DNA of 64,000 nucleotides, from positions 3,162,001-3,226,000 of the forward strand of contig NZ_CP098805.1 of assembly GCF_023821985.2 (NCBI RefSeq). The letters run 5' to 3'. The position numbers and the translations under genes are program-made. The DNA comes from Dyadobacter chenhuakuii. GTDB taxonomy: Bacteria; Bacteroidota; Bacteroidia; Cytophagales; Spirosomataceae. Below, in pieces: positions 42,949 through 52,107 of the stretch. The number at the start of each line of letters is the position of its first letter. Positions within the stretch are counted from its first letter, which is position 1. The notes beneath the pieces are model-generated. The model was not told where the DNA came from. It saw only the letters and a list, made by a program, of their open reading frames with translations, and searched no databases.

Positions 42949-42975
42949 CTTGAGATCACAAATTGTGATCTCAAG
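42949..42975. repeat. Perfect 27-base palindrome
   Basis: CTTGAGATCACAA and TTGTGATCTCAAG are exact complements around a single A. It sits between the convergent FkbM and methyltransferase genes. It could be a terminator stem, but no T-run follows on either strand. Confidence 0.85.
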
Positions 42976-42986
42976 GAAGTCCTAAA

Positions 42987-43895
42987 TTATCTAGCGTAAG
43001 GGTTCGGCGGAAAGATGTGTATTTGGAAACCTTCGCGTTTCATTGCTTCCATTACTTTTTGTGAAGGTAATTTCTTGAAAATCACGGCGCATAGCACCTG
43101 TGAGGGCATGAGCGAGAATTTGGTCAGGAAGTCGTGCAATGCCAGTTTCCGTTTTATTTTTCGAAATGAGGGGGACGAATCGTCCGCTTTGTCTTTGGCG
43201 TAGGATGGGTGGTAATAGTTGTTGTTGATGCCTTTGAATGCGACGGCTGGCAGGCCCATTCCGTTCGCTAATTTATCCATTTCCCGCTCCGAAAGCTTGA
43301 AAACATAGTTGCCTACTTCCTCAAAAGAATAGCGGTTCTTCCAATATTTTTGAAGCAGTTTCGTATCAAAACGATCGAAAATGTTCCGTAATGCCAACAA
43401 AAACGGCATTTTTGAGATCGGATCATGTGGCTCTACCAGGATGACTGCTTCCCTGGCGACCCGCAGCATTTCATAAACCCCAAGATAAGGCCTTGGAAAA
43501 TGGTGATAGGCTTCCTTGCAAAAGATGTAATCGTAAGTGTCGTCGCCAAAGCTCAGTTTCTCAACATTCTCGACCGAATAATGGTCAAAAAAGCCCCTGG
43601 CTTGCGATAATGGCAGGAATGTGCCGGAGATGTCTGTGGCAGTGGTGTCCAGGCCCTGGCGGAAAAAGTAGTTGGCGTCGAAACCATACCCATCGCCGAT
43701 GGTAAGCCAGGATTTTTTTTCCAGGGTAAATGGCGCAGTTAATTCCAGCTGCCTGCGGTGGATCCAGTGATTGATCGTTTTGTGCTGTTCGTCGTACTCC
43801 CAGTTTTCAATCGCCTTGTCTTTTGCCTCCTGAGTAGCATACTGCACCTCATACCAACCTGAATGCGCCTCATGGCTTTGCTTTTCCGTAGACAT
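42987..43895 (-). CDS. Class I SAM-dependent methyltransferase (Methyltransf_11 type)
   Basis: This 302-residue cytoplasmic protein shows the SAM motif SWLTIGDGYGFDANYFFRQG, TATDISGTFLPLSQA, and the typical central DDTYDYIFCKEAYHHFPRPY with MLRVAREAVILVEPHDPISK. The C-terminal extension of about 100 residues (to NPYAR) may bind the acceptor. It lies within the polysaccharide block, but on the minus strand between an FkbM gene and a divergent glycosyltransferase gene, so it has its own promoter in the 43896-44030 gap. Confidence 0.85.
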   Translation of the reverse strand: MSTEKQSHEAHSGWYEVQYATQEAKDKAIENWEYDEQHKTINHWIHRRQLELTAPFTLEKKSWLTIGDGYGFDANYFFRQGLDTTATDISGTFLPLSQARGFFDHYSVENVEKLSFGDDTYDYIFCKEAYHHFPRPYLGVYEMLRVAREAVILVEPHDPISKMPFLLALRNIFDRFDTKLLQKYWKNRYSFEEVGNYVFKLSEREMDKLANGMGLPAVAFKGINNNYYHPSYAKDKADDSSPSFRKIKRKLALHDFLTKFSLMPSQVLCAVIFKKLPSQKVMEAMKREGFQIHIFPPNPYAR

Positions 43896-44030
43896 TTTAC
43901 CTTGATTACTATTTTTTGATAAAGATACTTTTAAGCATAAAATTTATTTAACCACAGAACTATTTAATTTTACCCTCTTACAATCGCAGGGCATTCAATT
44001 CTTATAACTTTCAAACAACGATCGCAGTAA

Positions 44031-45284
44031 ATGGTGCTTCACCTCAGCAATTTTCACCTGGAAGGAGGAGCAGGCGTTGCCGCCACGCGATTGCACCGGG
44101 CGCTGCTGAAATCAGGCACAGAGTCGAGGTTACTGGTGTCTGGTTTGTCGGCCGAAGAGCCGGGTGTTTGCGGACTTTCAAGCACAGCATTGCAGTCAAA
44201 ACTAGCCTGGGCGCGGTTTGTTGGCGAGAGGCTTTATTTTTATCCGCAGGAGCGCGATGCATCTGTGCGATTTGCGTTCTCGCCGGCTGAGATTGGTGCC
44301 GATATCACCAACAATCCCTGGGTGCAGGAAGCGGATATCATTCATTTACATTGGATTAACTTCGGATTTCTGTCCCTGGATTCGCTTGACAAGCTTTTTG
44401 CGTTGGGTAAACCAATTGTCTGGACGTTGCATGATATGTGGACATTCACAGGCGGGTGTCATTACAGCCGGGGTTGTGAAAACTTCCTGACGCATTGTCA
44501 TTACTGCCCTTATCTGGCTAAACCAGACGCATACGACATATCTTTCGCGCAGTTTGAGCGTAAGCGCTCCATCTATAAAAAGAGCCGGATGGCACTGGTT
44601 TCCCCAAGCCAGTGGCTGGATTCTCTGGTAAAAAAGGCCGCATTAACGGGAGCTAAAAAATCATTAAGCATCCCCAACTGCATTGATACGGAATTGTTCA
44701 GGCCTTTTGACAAACTTGCTATCAGAAGAAAACTCAACCTGCCCGAATCAAAAAAACTGATCCTATTTGCCGGCGCCAACATTGGTGACCCGCGAAAAGG
44801 CTTTACATTTTTCAGACAAGCTTTGGAAAAAAAAGGCTTGCCGACCAGCGATATCGAAATACTGGTGCTTGGAAAAGCAAATCCTGAAGTGATGGCTTCG
44901 TTTCCTGTGCCGGTCCATTATCTGGGGAAAATTTCGGATCCCAATGCCATGGTGGAAGCCTATAATGCGGCTGATATGATCGTGGTGCCTTCCCTGGAAG
45001 ACAACTTGCCCAATACGATCATGGAGGCTATGTCCTGCGGCACGCCGGCTCTGGGATTTGCCACTGGTGGCATCCCTGAAATGATCGACCATCAAGACAA
45101 CGGATACATTGCATTGCAAGCCTCGGCACAGTCGCTTTCGGAAGGAATCGAGTGGATTTTGAATCCTGAAAACAATGCTGAATTGCCCGGTAAGGCACGT
45201 TCCAAAGTTTTGCAAACATATAGCGAGCGCGTCGTAGCGGATCAATACCAACAATTATATCACACACTGCTCGCAAATGAATGA
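44031..45284 (+). CDS. Family 4 glycosyltransferase
   Basis: This 417-residue GT-B enzyme begins MVLHLSNFHLEGGAGVAATRLHRALLKSG, the N-terminal acceptor-domain pattern of WcaC-like transferases. The middle has IVWTLHDMWTFTGGCHYSRGC with a Cys-rich patch (CENFLTHCHYCPY) that is common in this subgroup and may bind metal. The donor domain holds LILFAGANIGDPRKGF and the EX7E motif region VVPSLEDNLPNTIMEAMSCG. It transfers a sugar with retention of configuration. The next gene overlaps by 8 bases. Confidence 0.9.
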   Translation: MVLHLSNFHLEGGAGVAATRLHRALLKSGTESRLLVSGLSAEEPGVCGLSSTALQSKLAWARFVGERLYFYPQERDASVRFAFSPAEIGADITNNPWVQEADIIHLHWINFGFLSLDSLDKLFALGKPIVWTLHDMWTFTGGCHYSRGCENFLTHCHYCPYLAKPDAYDISFAQFERKRSIYKKSRMALVSPSQWLDSLVKKAALTGAKKSLSIPNCIDTELFRPFDKLAIRRKLNLPESKKLILFAGANIGDPRKGFTFFRQALEKKGLPTSDIEILVLGKANPEVMASFPVPVHYLGKISDPNAMVEAYNAADMIVVPSLEDNLPNTIMEAMSCGTPALGFATGGIPEMIDHQDNGYIALQASAQSLSEGIEWILNPENNAELPGKARSKVLQTYSERVVADQYQQLYHTLLANE

Positions 45285-46053
45285 TTTCCCGCTGCTCACG
45301 ATCGTTACGATCACATACAATGCCGGACCATTTCTTGAACGCACCCTCCAAAGTGCCCGGCACGCGCTGAGCAACATGGCCGCTCCGGAGGCTGTGGAGT
45401 ATCTGATCATTGACGGGAAATCCAATGATACTACGCTGCAAATCGCTGATAAACATTCATTTATATCCAAAATTGTTTCGGAGCCTGACCGCGGCTTGTA
45501 TGATGCCATGAACAAAGGCCTTGCACTGGCCAGCGGAAAATATGTCTGGTTCTTAAATGCAGGGGATGAAATTTATGATGCTAATGTTCTGAAAAACCTC
45601 TTTTCTGCATTCGGATCAGATGCTGATGTCTATTATAGCGATGCAATGCTGGTTCGCGAAAATGGCGTTGAAATAGGTCTGCGGAGCGAATTCACACCGC
45701 ATTCGCTGCCTCGCAAACTGAAATGGCAGGATTTTGCATTGGGTATGAAAGTTTGCCATCAGGCGTTTATCGCCAAAAAGTCCATTGCCCCACCCTATGA
45801 CATTAACAACCTCAGCGCAGACATTGATTGGGAAATTGAATGTTTGAAGCGGGCAGAGCGGATTCAGTTCATTGAAAACCCACTTTGCCGCTATCTGGTT
45901 GGCGGGCTATCCGTACAAAATCACCGCCGTTCACTAATTGACCGATTTTATGTTTTACGAAAACATTTCGGTCTGGCCGCATCTCTGTATAATCATATCC
46001 GCATTTTTGTGCGTGGAACGCAGTTTGCCCGGTCTAAAGGCAAATATTGGTAG
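45277..46053 (+). CDS. Family 2 glycosyltransferase (WcaA-like)
   Basis: This 258-residue GT-A enzyme starts MNDFPLLTIVTITYNAGPFLERTLQSA, with EYLIIDGKSNDTTLQI and the donor-binding DRGLYDAMNKGLALASGKYVWFLNAGDEIYD, the last containing the GDE metal motif. It overlaps the preceding GT4 gene by 8 bases, so both are coupled. It is the last gene of the polysaccharide block; a SusC gene with its own promoter follows. Confidence 0.9.
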   Translation: MNDFPLLTIVTITYNAGPFLERTLQSARHALSNMAAPEAVEYLIIDGKSNDTTLQIADKHSFISKIVSEPDRGLYDAMNKGLALASGKYVWFLNAGDEIYDANVLKNLFSAFGSDADVYYSDAMLVRENGVEIGLRSEFTPHSLPRKLKWQDFALGMKVCHQAFIAKKSIAPPYDINNLSADIDWEIECLKRAERIQFIENPLCRYLVGGLSVQNHRRSLIDRFYVLRKHFGLAASLYNHIRIFVRGTQFARSKGKYW

Positions 46054-46117
46054 GCGTTTCCTCCTCTTTTGAACAAGAATAAATAGTGTCGTTTCTGAGC
46101 CACACCAGTTACAATAT

Positions 46118-46147
46118 TTTGTTATTGTACTGAAAACCATATTTTTG
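46118..46147 (+). promoter_or_regulatory. Promoter of the first SusC/SusD locus
   Basis: TTTG (46118-46121), an 18-base spacer and TATTTTTG (46140-46147) match the Bacteroidota consensus in both boxes and spacing. The SusC ATG is at 46184. Confidence 0.65.
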
Positions 46148-46183
46148 TTTCGATGTTTTCTATTCTAATTATTTCTAGTAATC

Positions 46184-49100
46184 ATGAAAAAAAATCTACT
46201 ATTAGCCATGTTATGCTTGCTGAGCACGTGGATGTCCGTCTATGGGCAGAGTGTTCAGATTACCGGTAAAGTTACAACGGACAGTGACGATGCACCGCTG
46301 CCGGGCGCAACGGTTCAGATCAAAGGATCGACCATTGGAACACAAACCGACGCTGATGGAAACTACACGATCAGCGCGCCTTCGTCGAGTTCTGTTATCA
46401 TTTTCAGTTTTGTGGGGTTAACTGCGCAGGAAGTTACTGTCGGCAGCCGAAGTGTGATCGATGTAAAGCTGTCAACCGACACCCGCAGTTTGAGCGAAGT
46501 GGTCGTGACGGGTTTCGGATCACAGATCAAGCGCGATCTGACGGGTAACATTGCGCAGGTGAAAGGCACGGAAATACAGAATATGCCTGTTGCGAGCGTG
46601 GATGCGGCGTTGCAGGGACGTGCGGCGGGTGTTTATGTCAATAGCGGCTCGGGAAAGTTAGGCCAGGCGATCAATGTCCGTATCCGCGGAAATTCATCAA
46701 TCAGCGCAAGCAGCCAGCCATTGTATGTGGTGGATGGCATGCCCATTACAACGTCCGATCTGAGTAGCAGCACTGGTGGCGCCACCAACCCGCTGTCCGA
46801 CATTAATTCCAACGACATCGAATCCATAGAAATCCTGAAAGATGCTTCTGCGGGCTCTATTTACGGTTCCCGGGCTGCTAATGGGGTTGTTTTGATCACA
46901 ACCAAGCGTGGTAAGGCGGGAAAAACGAATGTTAGTATCAATTATCAGCAGGGATCTTCGGAAGCAACACGACGCGTGCAGTTTTTGAATGCAGATGAGT
47001 ACGTAAGGTTCTACACGGCCGCAGCCCTTAACAGCGACCGGATAGATGAATACGACCCCAGCGATCCGGAGTCGAATACGGCCTATTTCCTGGATAACCT
47101 AAACCGTTATAGTTTGGGAACTGCCAACACACCTCAGCAGAAAAACTACCCCTGGCAGGATCAGGCCTTCACCAAAGGCGGCATGCAGCAGCTTGATTTC
47201 CAGCTGAATGGAGGAAATGATAAGACGAAATTTTTCCTTTCAGGTCAATATCTGGATCAGAAAGGAACCATCATCGGCAATGAGCTGGACAGGCTTTCAA
47301 CACGCATGAACCTGGATCACCAGGCGTCCAACTGGTTGCAGGTCGGCTTATCAATGGGTTTGGCGAGAACGGTGAACAAGCGCTTGCCGGGTGACAATTC
47401 ATTCTCGAATCCGCTTCAAATGTCTGCATTAACGCCATTAACCCCATTTACAGATCCGGAAACGGGTTTGCCGATTGGTACGCCGCCGGGAGATGTGAAC
47501 CTGCCCCTATATTTCAACCCGATGATCTCGGTTAAATATTCGAACTTCACGGCCACATCATTCCGGAACCTTACCAATGCTTATGCACAGATCAACATTC
47601 TGCCTTCGCTGAAATTCCGGACCGAGCTGGGTGTTGATTTATTAAATCAAAATGAAGAGAGCTATTACCAAAGCCAGAACCTGCGTAATGTGGACGAGGC
47701 GGTGAATGGATTGGGCGAAAACTTCGGCACGTTTGTGACCAACTACAACACCAATAATTTCTTCACTTTCGACAAAGTATTTGACATCCATAGCATTAGC
47801 GCAACATTGGGTATGTCCTATCAAGATTCCCAAACGAAAGAAAACTTCATTGCAGGAACACAGTTTCCCTCGAACTCATACAAAAAGATCGCGAGTGCGG
47901 CCACGAAGTCGGACGGAAGTTCTACCGAAACCAATTATCGTTTCCTATCCTACTTCTTACGCTTCAATTATAAGTTATCTGAAAGATATCTTCTCGCTGC
48001 CAGCGCCCGTATCGACGGTTCTTCGCGATTTGGAGCGAATTCGCGTTATGGGTTTTTCCCTTCTGTATCCGCAGGCTGGGTGCTGACGGAGGAGAACTTT
48101 TTGAAAGAAAATAATACGCTGAGCTTCCTTAAACTGAGAGGAAGCTATGGTTCGACAGGAAACTCAGAAATCGGTGATTTCCCGCAACTCGGATTGTTTT
48201 CAGGAGATGCGGGTTATGGCGGTGCAGCCGGGCAGCGGCCTTCACAGCTGGCTAACCCTAATTTGAAATGGGAAACAACGAAGCAGGCTGATATAGGTCT
48301 TGATTTCGGCTTGTTCAACAACCGTATCAATGGTGAAATTGATTATTATATCAAAAAAACCAATGGTCTGTTACTGGAAGTGAATGTTCCAGCAACTTCG
48401 GGCTTTGCTATCCAGGTTGCCAATGTAGGCAAGCTGGAAAACAAGGGCTTCGAATTCGTGCTGAATACACAGAACATTGTGGGTGCATTCAAATGGACCA
48501 CTTCATTTAACATTGCCAATAACAAAAACAAGGTCACAAATATCCAGAAACAAATCATTGAAGGCGGGATTTCCAATATGAGCCGGGTGATGGAAGGTGA
48601 GGCTGTGGGTGTGTTTTACACCGTAGAATATGCTGGTGTCGACAAAGCAAACGGCGATGCGCTATTCTACAAAAACACGGAAGAAGCCAATGGCAACATT
48701 GACAGATCAACAACCTCTTCCTACAACAGCGCACGTCGGGTAGTTGCGGGTAATCCAAACCCTAAATTCGTAGGCGGGATCACCAACACATTCTCTTACA
48801 AAGGATTAGACCTGACAGTTTTCCTGAATGGTGTTGCCGGAAATAAAATCAATTTTTATGGTGTTGGCCAATATGCTTCTGCCAACGGGATCTATGAAGA
48901 CAACCAGACAGTGGATCAGCTTAATTCCTGGACTCCGCAAAACACCGATACAAATGTACCGGAGGCGCGTTTTTACAAAGGAAATGGTAACGAGGCATCT
49001 ACGCGTTACATCTATGACGGCTCATACCTACGCTTGCGAACCATGACATTGGGATACAATCTACCTTCCAACATTGTGAGCCGGATCAAGATGGACCGTG

Positions 49101-49276
49101 TCCGTGTGTATGTATCCGCCATGAACCTGGCCACCTGGACCAATTACAAAGGCTGGGACCCCGAAGTAAGCACGGATGATATTCCCGTAAGAGATTTGAA
49201 ATTCGCACTTGGAAACGACTTTTATACACCGCCTCAGCCACGCACGTTGCTCTTCGGTGTTAACATTGGTTTCTAA
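46184..49276 (+). CDS. SusC/RagA-family TonB-linked outer membrane importer
   Basis: This 1030-residue protein has a signal peptide (MKKNLLLAMLCLLSTWMSVYG), a CarboxypepD_reg-like domain (QITGKVTTDSDDAPLPGATV to about residue 100), the SusC TonB-box region LSEVVVTGFGSQIKRDLTG, and the plug with LQGRAAGVYVNSGSGKLGQ, NVRIRGNSSISASSQPLYVV and IEILKDASAGSIYGSRAANG. A 22-strand barrel follows, ending in TLLFGVNIGF. It forms the channel of a pedal-bin importer with the SusD protein encoded 28 bases downstream. Ligand is unknown: no hydrolase or regulator is adjacent. It has the best promoter in the window. Confidence 0.95.
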   Translation: MKKNLLLAMLCLLSTWMSVYGQSVQITGKVTTDSDDAPLPGATVQIKGSTIGTQTDADGNYTISAPSSSSVIIFSFVGLTAQEVTVGSRSVIDVKLSTDTRSLSEVVVTGFGSQIKRDLTGNIAQVKGTEIQNMPVASVDAALQGRAAGVYVNSGSGKLGQAINVRIRGNSSISASSQPLYVVDGMPITTSDLSSSTGGATNPLSDINSNDIESIEILKDASAGSIYGSRAANGVVLITTKRGKAGKTNVSINYQQGSSEATRRVQFLNADEYVRFYTAAALNSDRIDEYDPSDPESNTAYFLDNLNRYSLGTANTPQQKNYPWQDQAFTKGGMQQLDFQLNGGNDKTKFFLSGQYLDQKGTIIGNELDRLSTRMNLDHQASNWLQVGLSMGLARTVNKRLPGDNSFSNPLQMSALTPLTPFTDPETGLPIGTPPGDVNLPLYFNPMISVKYSNFTATSFRNLTNAYAQINILPSLKFRTELGVDLLNQNEESYYQSQNLRNVDEAVNGLGENFGTFVTNYNTNNFFTFDKVFDIHSISATLGMSYQDSQTKENFIAGTQFPSNSYKKIASAATKSDGSSTETNYRFLSYFLRFNYKLSERYLLAASARIDGSSRFGANSRYGFFPSVSAGWVLTEENFLKENNTLSFLKLRGSYGSTGNSEIGDFPQLGLFSGDAGYGGAAGQRPSQLANPNLKWETTKQADIGLDFGLFNNRINGEIDYYIKKTNGLLLEVNVPATSGFAIQVANVGKLENKGFEFVLNTQNIVGAFKWTTSFNIANNKNKVTNIQKQIIEGGISNMSRVMEGEAVGVFYTVEYAGVDKANGDALFYKNTEEANGNIDRSTTSSYNSARRVVAGNPNPKFVGGITNTFSYKGLDLTVFLNGVAGNKINFYGVGQYASANGIYEDNQTVDQLNSWTPQNTDTNVPEARFYKGNGNEASTRYIYDGSYLRLRTMTLGYNLPSNIVSRIKMDRVRVYVSAMNLATWTNYKGWDPEVSTDDIPVRDLKFALGNDFYTPPQPRTLLFGVNIGF

Positions 49277-49304
49277 TTGCATTCAGCCATTTATTCTAAA
49301 AATC

Positions 49305-50681
49305 ATGAAAAGAAAAATATTCATATATAATGTGGCATTAGCCGCCGGGTTGTTTTTGACGAGTGCCTGCGATAGCAAACTGGACGTTGACCCAACACAA
49401 AGTATCGACGAAACGGCCGCATTAAGCACATCGAAAGACGTAGAAGTGACGCTGATCGGCTGTTACGACGCTTTGCAGGATGTTGACGTTTATGGTGGCG
49501 CTTTTCAATACGCTTCCGAGCTTCTGGGCAATAATGATGAAATCGCCTTCGGCGGGACATTCAGGAATATGCTCGAAATATCTGCCAGACAGCTTACGAC
49601 ACAAAACCTGACTGCCGAATTGATCTGGCGCGACTCCTATATTGCGATCAACCGCTGCAACAATGTGCTGTCAGCGCTGAGCATTGTGGACGAAGAAAAG
49701 CGGGCACGCATCGAAGGCGAGGCGAGATTTATCCGTGGTTCGTTGTATTTCGACCTTGTAAGATTGTATGCTAAAACCTGGGGAGACGGAGATAACGCAA
49801 CGAATCCAGGCGTTCCGCTCGTGCTCAAACCAACACGCGTTGTGACTGAGGAAGATAAGCTGGCGAGAAACTCGGTGGCCGAAGTGTACGCGCAGGTTTT
49901 GGAAGATTTGAATGCTGCAAAATCGCTGCTACCCGAATCCAACACCATTTACGCGACAAAATATGCCGCATCGGCTCAGCTTTCGAGGGTTTATTTACAG
50001 CAAAGCAATTTCGCTTTGGCACGCGATGAGGCTAATGCCGTAATTGCATCAGGCAAATACACCCTGAACAGCGACTTTGAATCACTATTCTACACCTTCT
50101 TAAACAATGGTGGCGCCAATCCTGCTGAATATATTTTCGCGATGATTGTGACCCAACAGGACGGTGTAAATGATTTAAACACATTTTTCGGAACTACCAT
50201 TGATGACATTCCGGGAACTGGCGGACGCGGTGATATCCGTATTCTGAATAAGCACAGGGCACTTTATGAAGCAGGCGACAAGCGCGGCGAATTTTTCCTG
50301 ACGCCAACCAACAATACATATACGCAAAAGCATCTTGACAATTTGGGCAATGTATTGCAGTTCCGTTTGGCCGAAATGTATCTCACACGGGCGGAAGCAA
50401 ACTTCCGGCTCGGAACTGTCGTAGGCGCGACGCCGCTAGCCGACATTAACCGCATCAGGGCCAGAGCAGGACTGAAAGCGACAACGGCTGTAACATTGGC
50501 TTCCATCCTGAAAGAGCGCCACTTAGAACTTGCTTTTGAAGGCCTGGCGCTCCATGATGCAAAACGGAATAAGCAAAACATCAGCACAATCCCCTATAAT
50601 TCGCCCAGACTGATCTTCCCTATCCCGCAACGCGAGATCGATGTAAATCAGAAACTGGTTCAGAATGAGGGCTATAATTAA
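49305..50681 (+). CDS. RagB/SusD-family nutrient-binding lipoprotein
   Basis: The ATG at 49305 starts a lipoprotein signal (MKRKIFIYNVALAAGLFLTSAC), lipidated Cys at residue 22; a longer open frame from 49209 overlaps the SusC gene and is excluded. The 458-residue protein has SusD features: N-terminal LDVDPTQSIDETAALSTSKD, the TPR-like helices with ARIEGEARFIRGSLYFDLVR and YAQVLEDLNAAKSLL, and the C-terminal FRLAEMYLTRAEANFRLG and LKERHLELAFEGLALHDAKR. It caps the SusC barrel at the cell surface and binds the substrate. A bidirectional terminator ends the locus. Confidence 0.95.
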   Translation: MKRKIFIYNVALAAGLFLTSACDSKLDVDPTQSIDETAALSTSKDVEVTLIGCYDALQDVDVYGGAFQYASELLGNNDEIAFGGTFRNMLEISARQLTTQNLTAELIWRDSYIAINRCNNVLSALSIVDEEKRARIEGEARFIRGSLYFDLVRLYAKTWGDGDNATNPGVPLVLKPTRVVTEEDKLARNSVAEVYAQVLEDLNAAKSLLPESNTIYATKYAASAQLSRVYLQQSNFALARDEANAVIASGKYTLNSDFESLFYTFLNNGGANPAEYIFAMIVTQQDGVNDLNTFFGTTIDDIPGTGGRGDIRILNKHRALYEAGDKRGEFFLTPTNNTYTQKHLDNLGNVLQFRLAEMYLTRAEANFRLGTVVGATPLADINRIRARAGLKATTAVTLASILKERHLELAFEGLALHDAKRNKQNISTIPYNSPRLIFPIPQREIDVNQKLVQNEGYN

Positions 50682-50713
50682 GGGATTTGACAAAAGGTCA
50701 TTTCGAGAATAAT

Positions 50714-50747
50714 AAAAAAACCACTTCTGCCTGGAAGTGGTTTTTTT
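50714..50747. terminator. Bidirectional terminator between two Sus-type loci
   Basis: Seven As, then CCACTTC and GAAGTGG around a 6-base loop, then seven Ts. It can end both the plus-strand SusC/D unit and the minus-strand four-gene unit. Confidence 0.92.
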
Positions 50748-50780
50748 AGTGCCTTGTACAAAAACAAATGTATGATGTTA

Positions 50781-52085
50781 TTACTGCCAGCTGATCCACG
50801 ATTTGGCATCCTTTGCGCTGACCATATCATACGTTGATGAAGAAGTTTGGATAAGATAATAGCCGCTCGGTTCATATAGCAACTTAGCAGTTTCTACTGC
50901 CGGGCCTGTTGCAGGAGCCTTACCTAACGTTCCTGCATCACGGAAAATGATACGGCCATCGCTGGCAAAAGTCGGTGTATCGGGCGCAAAACCGTAAATA
51001 AGTCTTAGCGCATCATCTTTAAAAAATATTGGACCAAAAAGGTCATAAGTTGCATCATATCCAGGCTGGTAAATGACAAAAGCGTATTGCGCTCCATCTT
51101 CTGTTAGGTCTTGTATTTTAAATGCATCGTCGACGCCATTTACATGAAATCCTTGCAGTGAACGCCAGTCTCCGCCGGATTCAATCGGCTCTTGCCACCA
51201 TCTTCTGGATGCCGCCAGATCCACGGATAGCGGCTTGGTGGCACTTACTACGGTTCCCTTCAAACCAGCCCCGGTAACCCCGACCTGGCCCGCATTAGCA
51301 TTCCATGTTACATTTGTAAACCCGTTGATGGTTTGTGAACCATTGACCAACGGCGAGGAGAATGCCACACCTGCCTCTGTAAAGTAATAATTGCTGGTAA
51401 AAACTTTCGGAATGTTTCCATCCAGCCACGTCATTTTAATGGTGCGCGTACTTGGGCTTAATGTAATTTCATAGGTCACATTTCCCAAAGTAACCCTTTT
51501 GAAATAGGCCTGATACTTTGTGATATTATTGAACAAAGCGCCTTTTGCCAGATTACCCGCCGCATATGATGCTGCCTGCGCCTGGGTTGCTTTGGTCAAA
51601 ACAAGTCTGCTATTATTTTTCCTGCCAACAAGTGTAATCGATTCCGATTTAACCGAATCCGGAAAGATGCTGAACTCGAAATCAGACAACAGCCCGTCGC
51701 CGCGCACACCGCCATTTACCTCCTCGTCCGGATCAGACAGAATGTGGAGATAGGAATAGGTATCAAAGATCAGAACCGGCGTTTGCACTGCTTTCAGGCG
51801 GTAACTGCTTTCCTTTGGTTTGGCAGCAGACTCATCGGAAAAATCGGAGTACATGGTGACGCGGTTCTTAGCATCAAATTTGAAATGAAAACCGTAAGTC
51901 CCGCCACCGCCAGGATAAATGACTGCATTCCAGCCATATGGAGACTCCACAAGTTGCTTTTCGTAGGATGTCAGCGCTGCGTTCAGTCGCGCATCGGCTG
52001 TTTCTTCAAACAATGTGTCGTCGTTATTTTCACAAGCCGTGAGAGAGACGCATAAAAACAGCAGATATAAAATGGATTTTTTCAT
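50781..52085 (-). CDS. DUF4302 lipoprotein
   Basis: This 434-residue surface or periplasmic lipoprotein starts MKKSILYLLFLCVSLTACENNDD, with the lipidated Cys at residue 18. The mature part begins with ADARLNAALTSYEKQLVESPYGWNAVIYPGGG and FHFKFDAKNRVTMYSD, the pattern of DUF4302 proteins that accompany SusC/SusD pairs. The remaining part is beta-rich with repeated Phe/Tyr/Gly. Function is unknown; binding of the imported ligand at the surface is a reasonable guess. It is the last gene of the unit SusC-SusD-metallohydrolase-DUF4302. Confidence 0.85.
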   Translation of the reverse strand: MKKSILYLLFLCVSLTACENNDDTLFEETADARLNAALTSYEKQLVESPYGWNAVIYPGGGGTYGFHFKFDAKNRVTMYSDFSDESAAKPKESSYRLKAVQTPVLIFDTYSYLHILSDPDEEVNGGVRGDGLLSDFEFSIFPDSVKSESITLVGRKNNSRLVLTKATQAQAASYAAGNLAKGALFNNITKYQAYFKRVTLGNVTYEITLSPSTRTIKMTWLDGNIPKVFTSNYYFTEAGVAFSSPLVNGSQTINGFTNVTWNANAGQVGVTGAGLKGTVVSATKPLSVDLAASRRWWQEPIESGGDWRSLQGFHVNGVDDAFKIQDLTEDGAQYAFVIYQPGYDATYDLFGPIFFKDDALRLIYGFAPDTPTFASDGRIIFRDAGTLGKAPATGPAVETAKLLYEPSGYYLIQTSSSTYDMVSAKDAKSWISWQ

Positions 52086-52107
52086 CCGGAAATATTTTGA
52101 AATACAA

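Noticed and set aside
49209..49304. N-terminal extension of the first SusD protein
   Set aside because: It overlaps the SusC 3' end and precedes a perfect lipoprotein signal starting at 49305.
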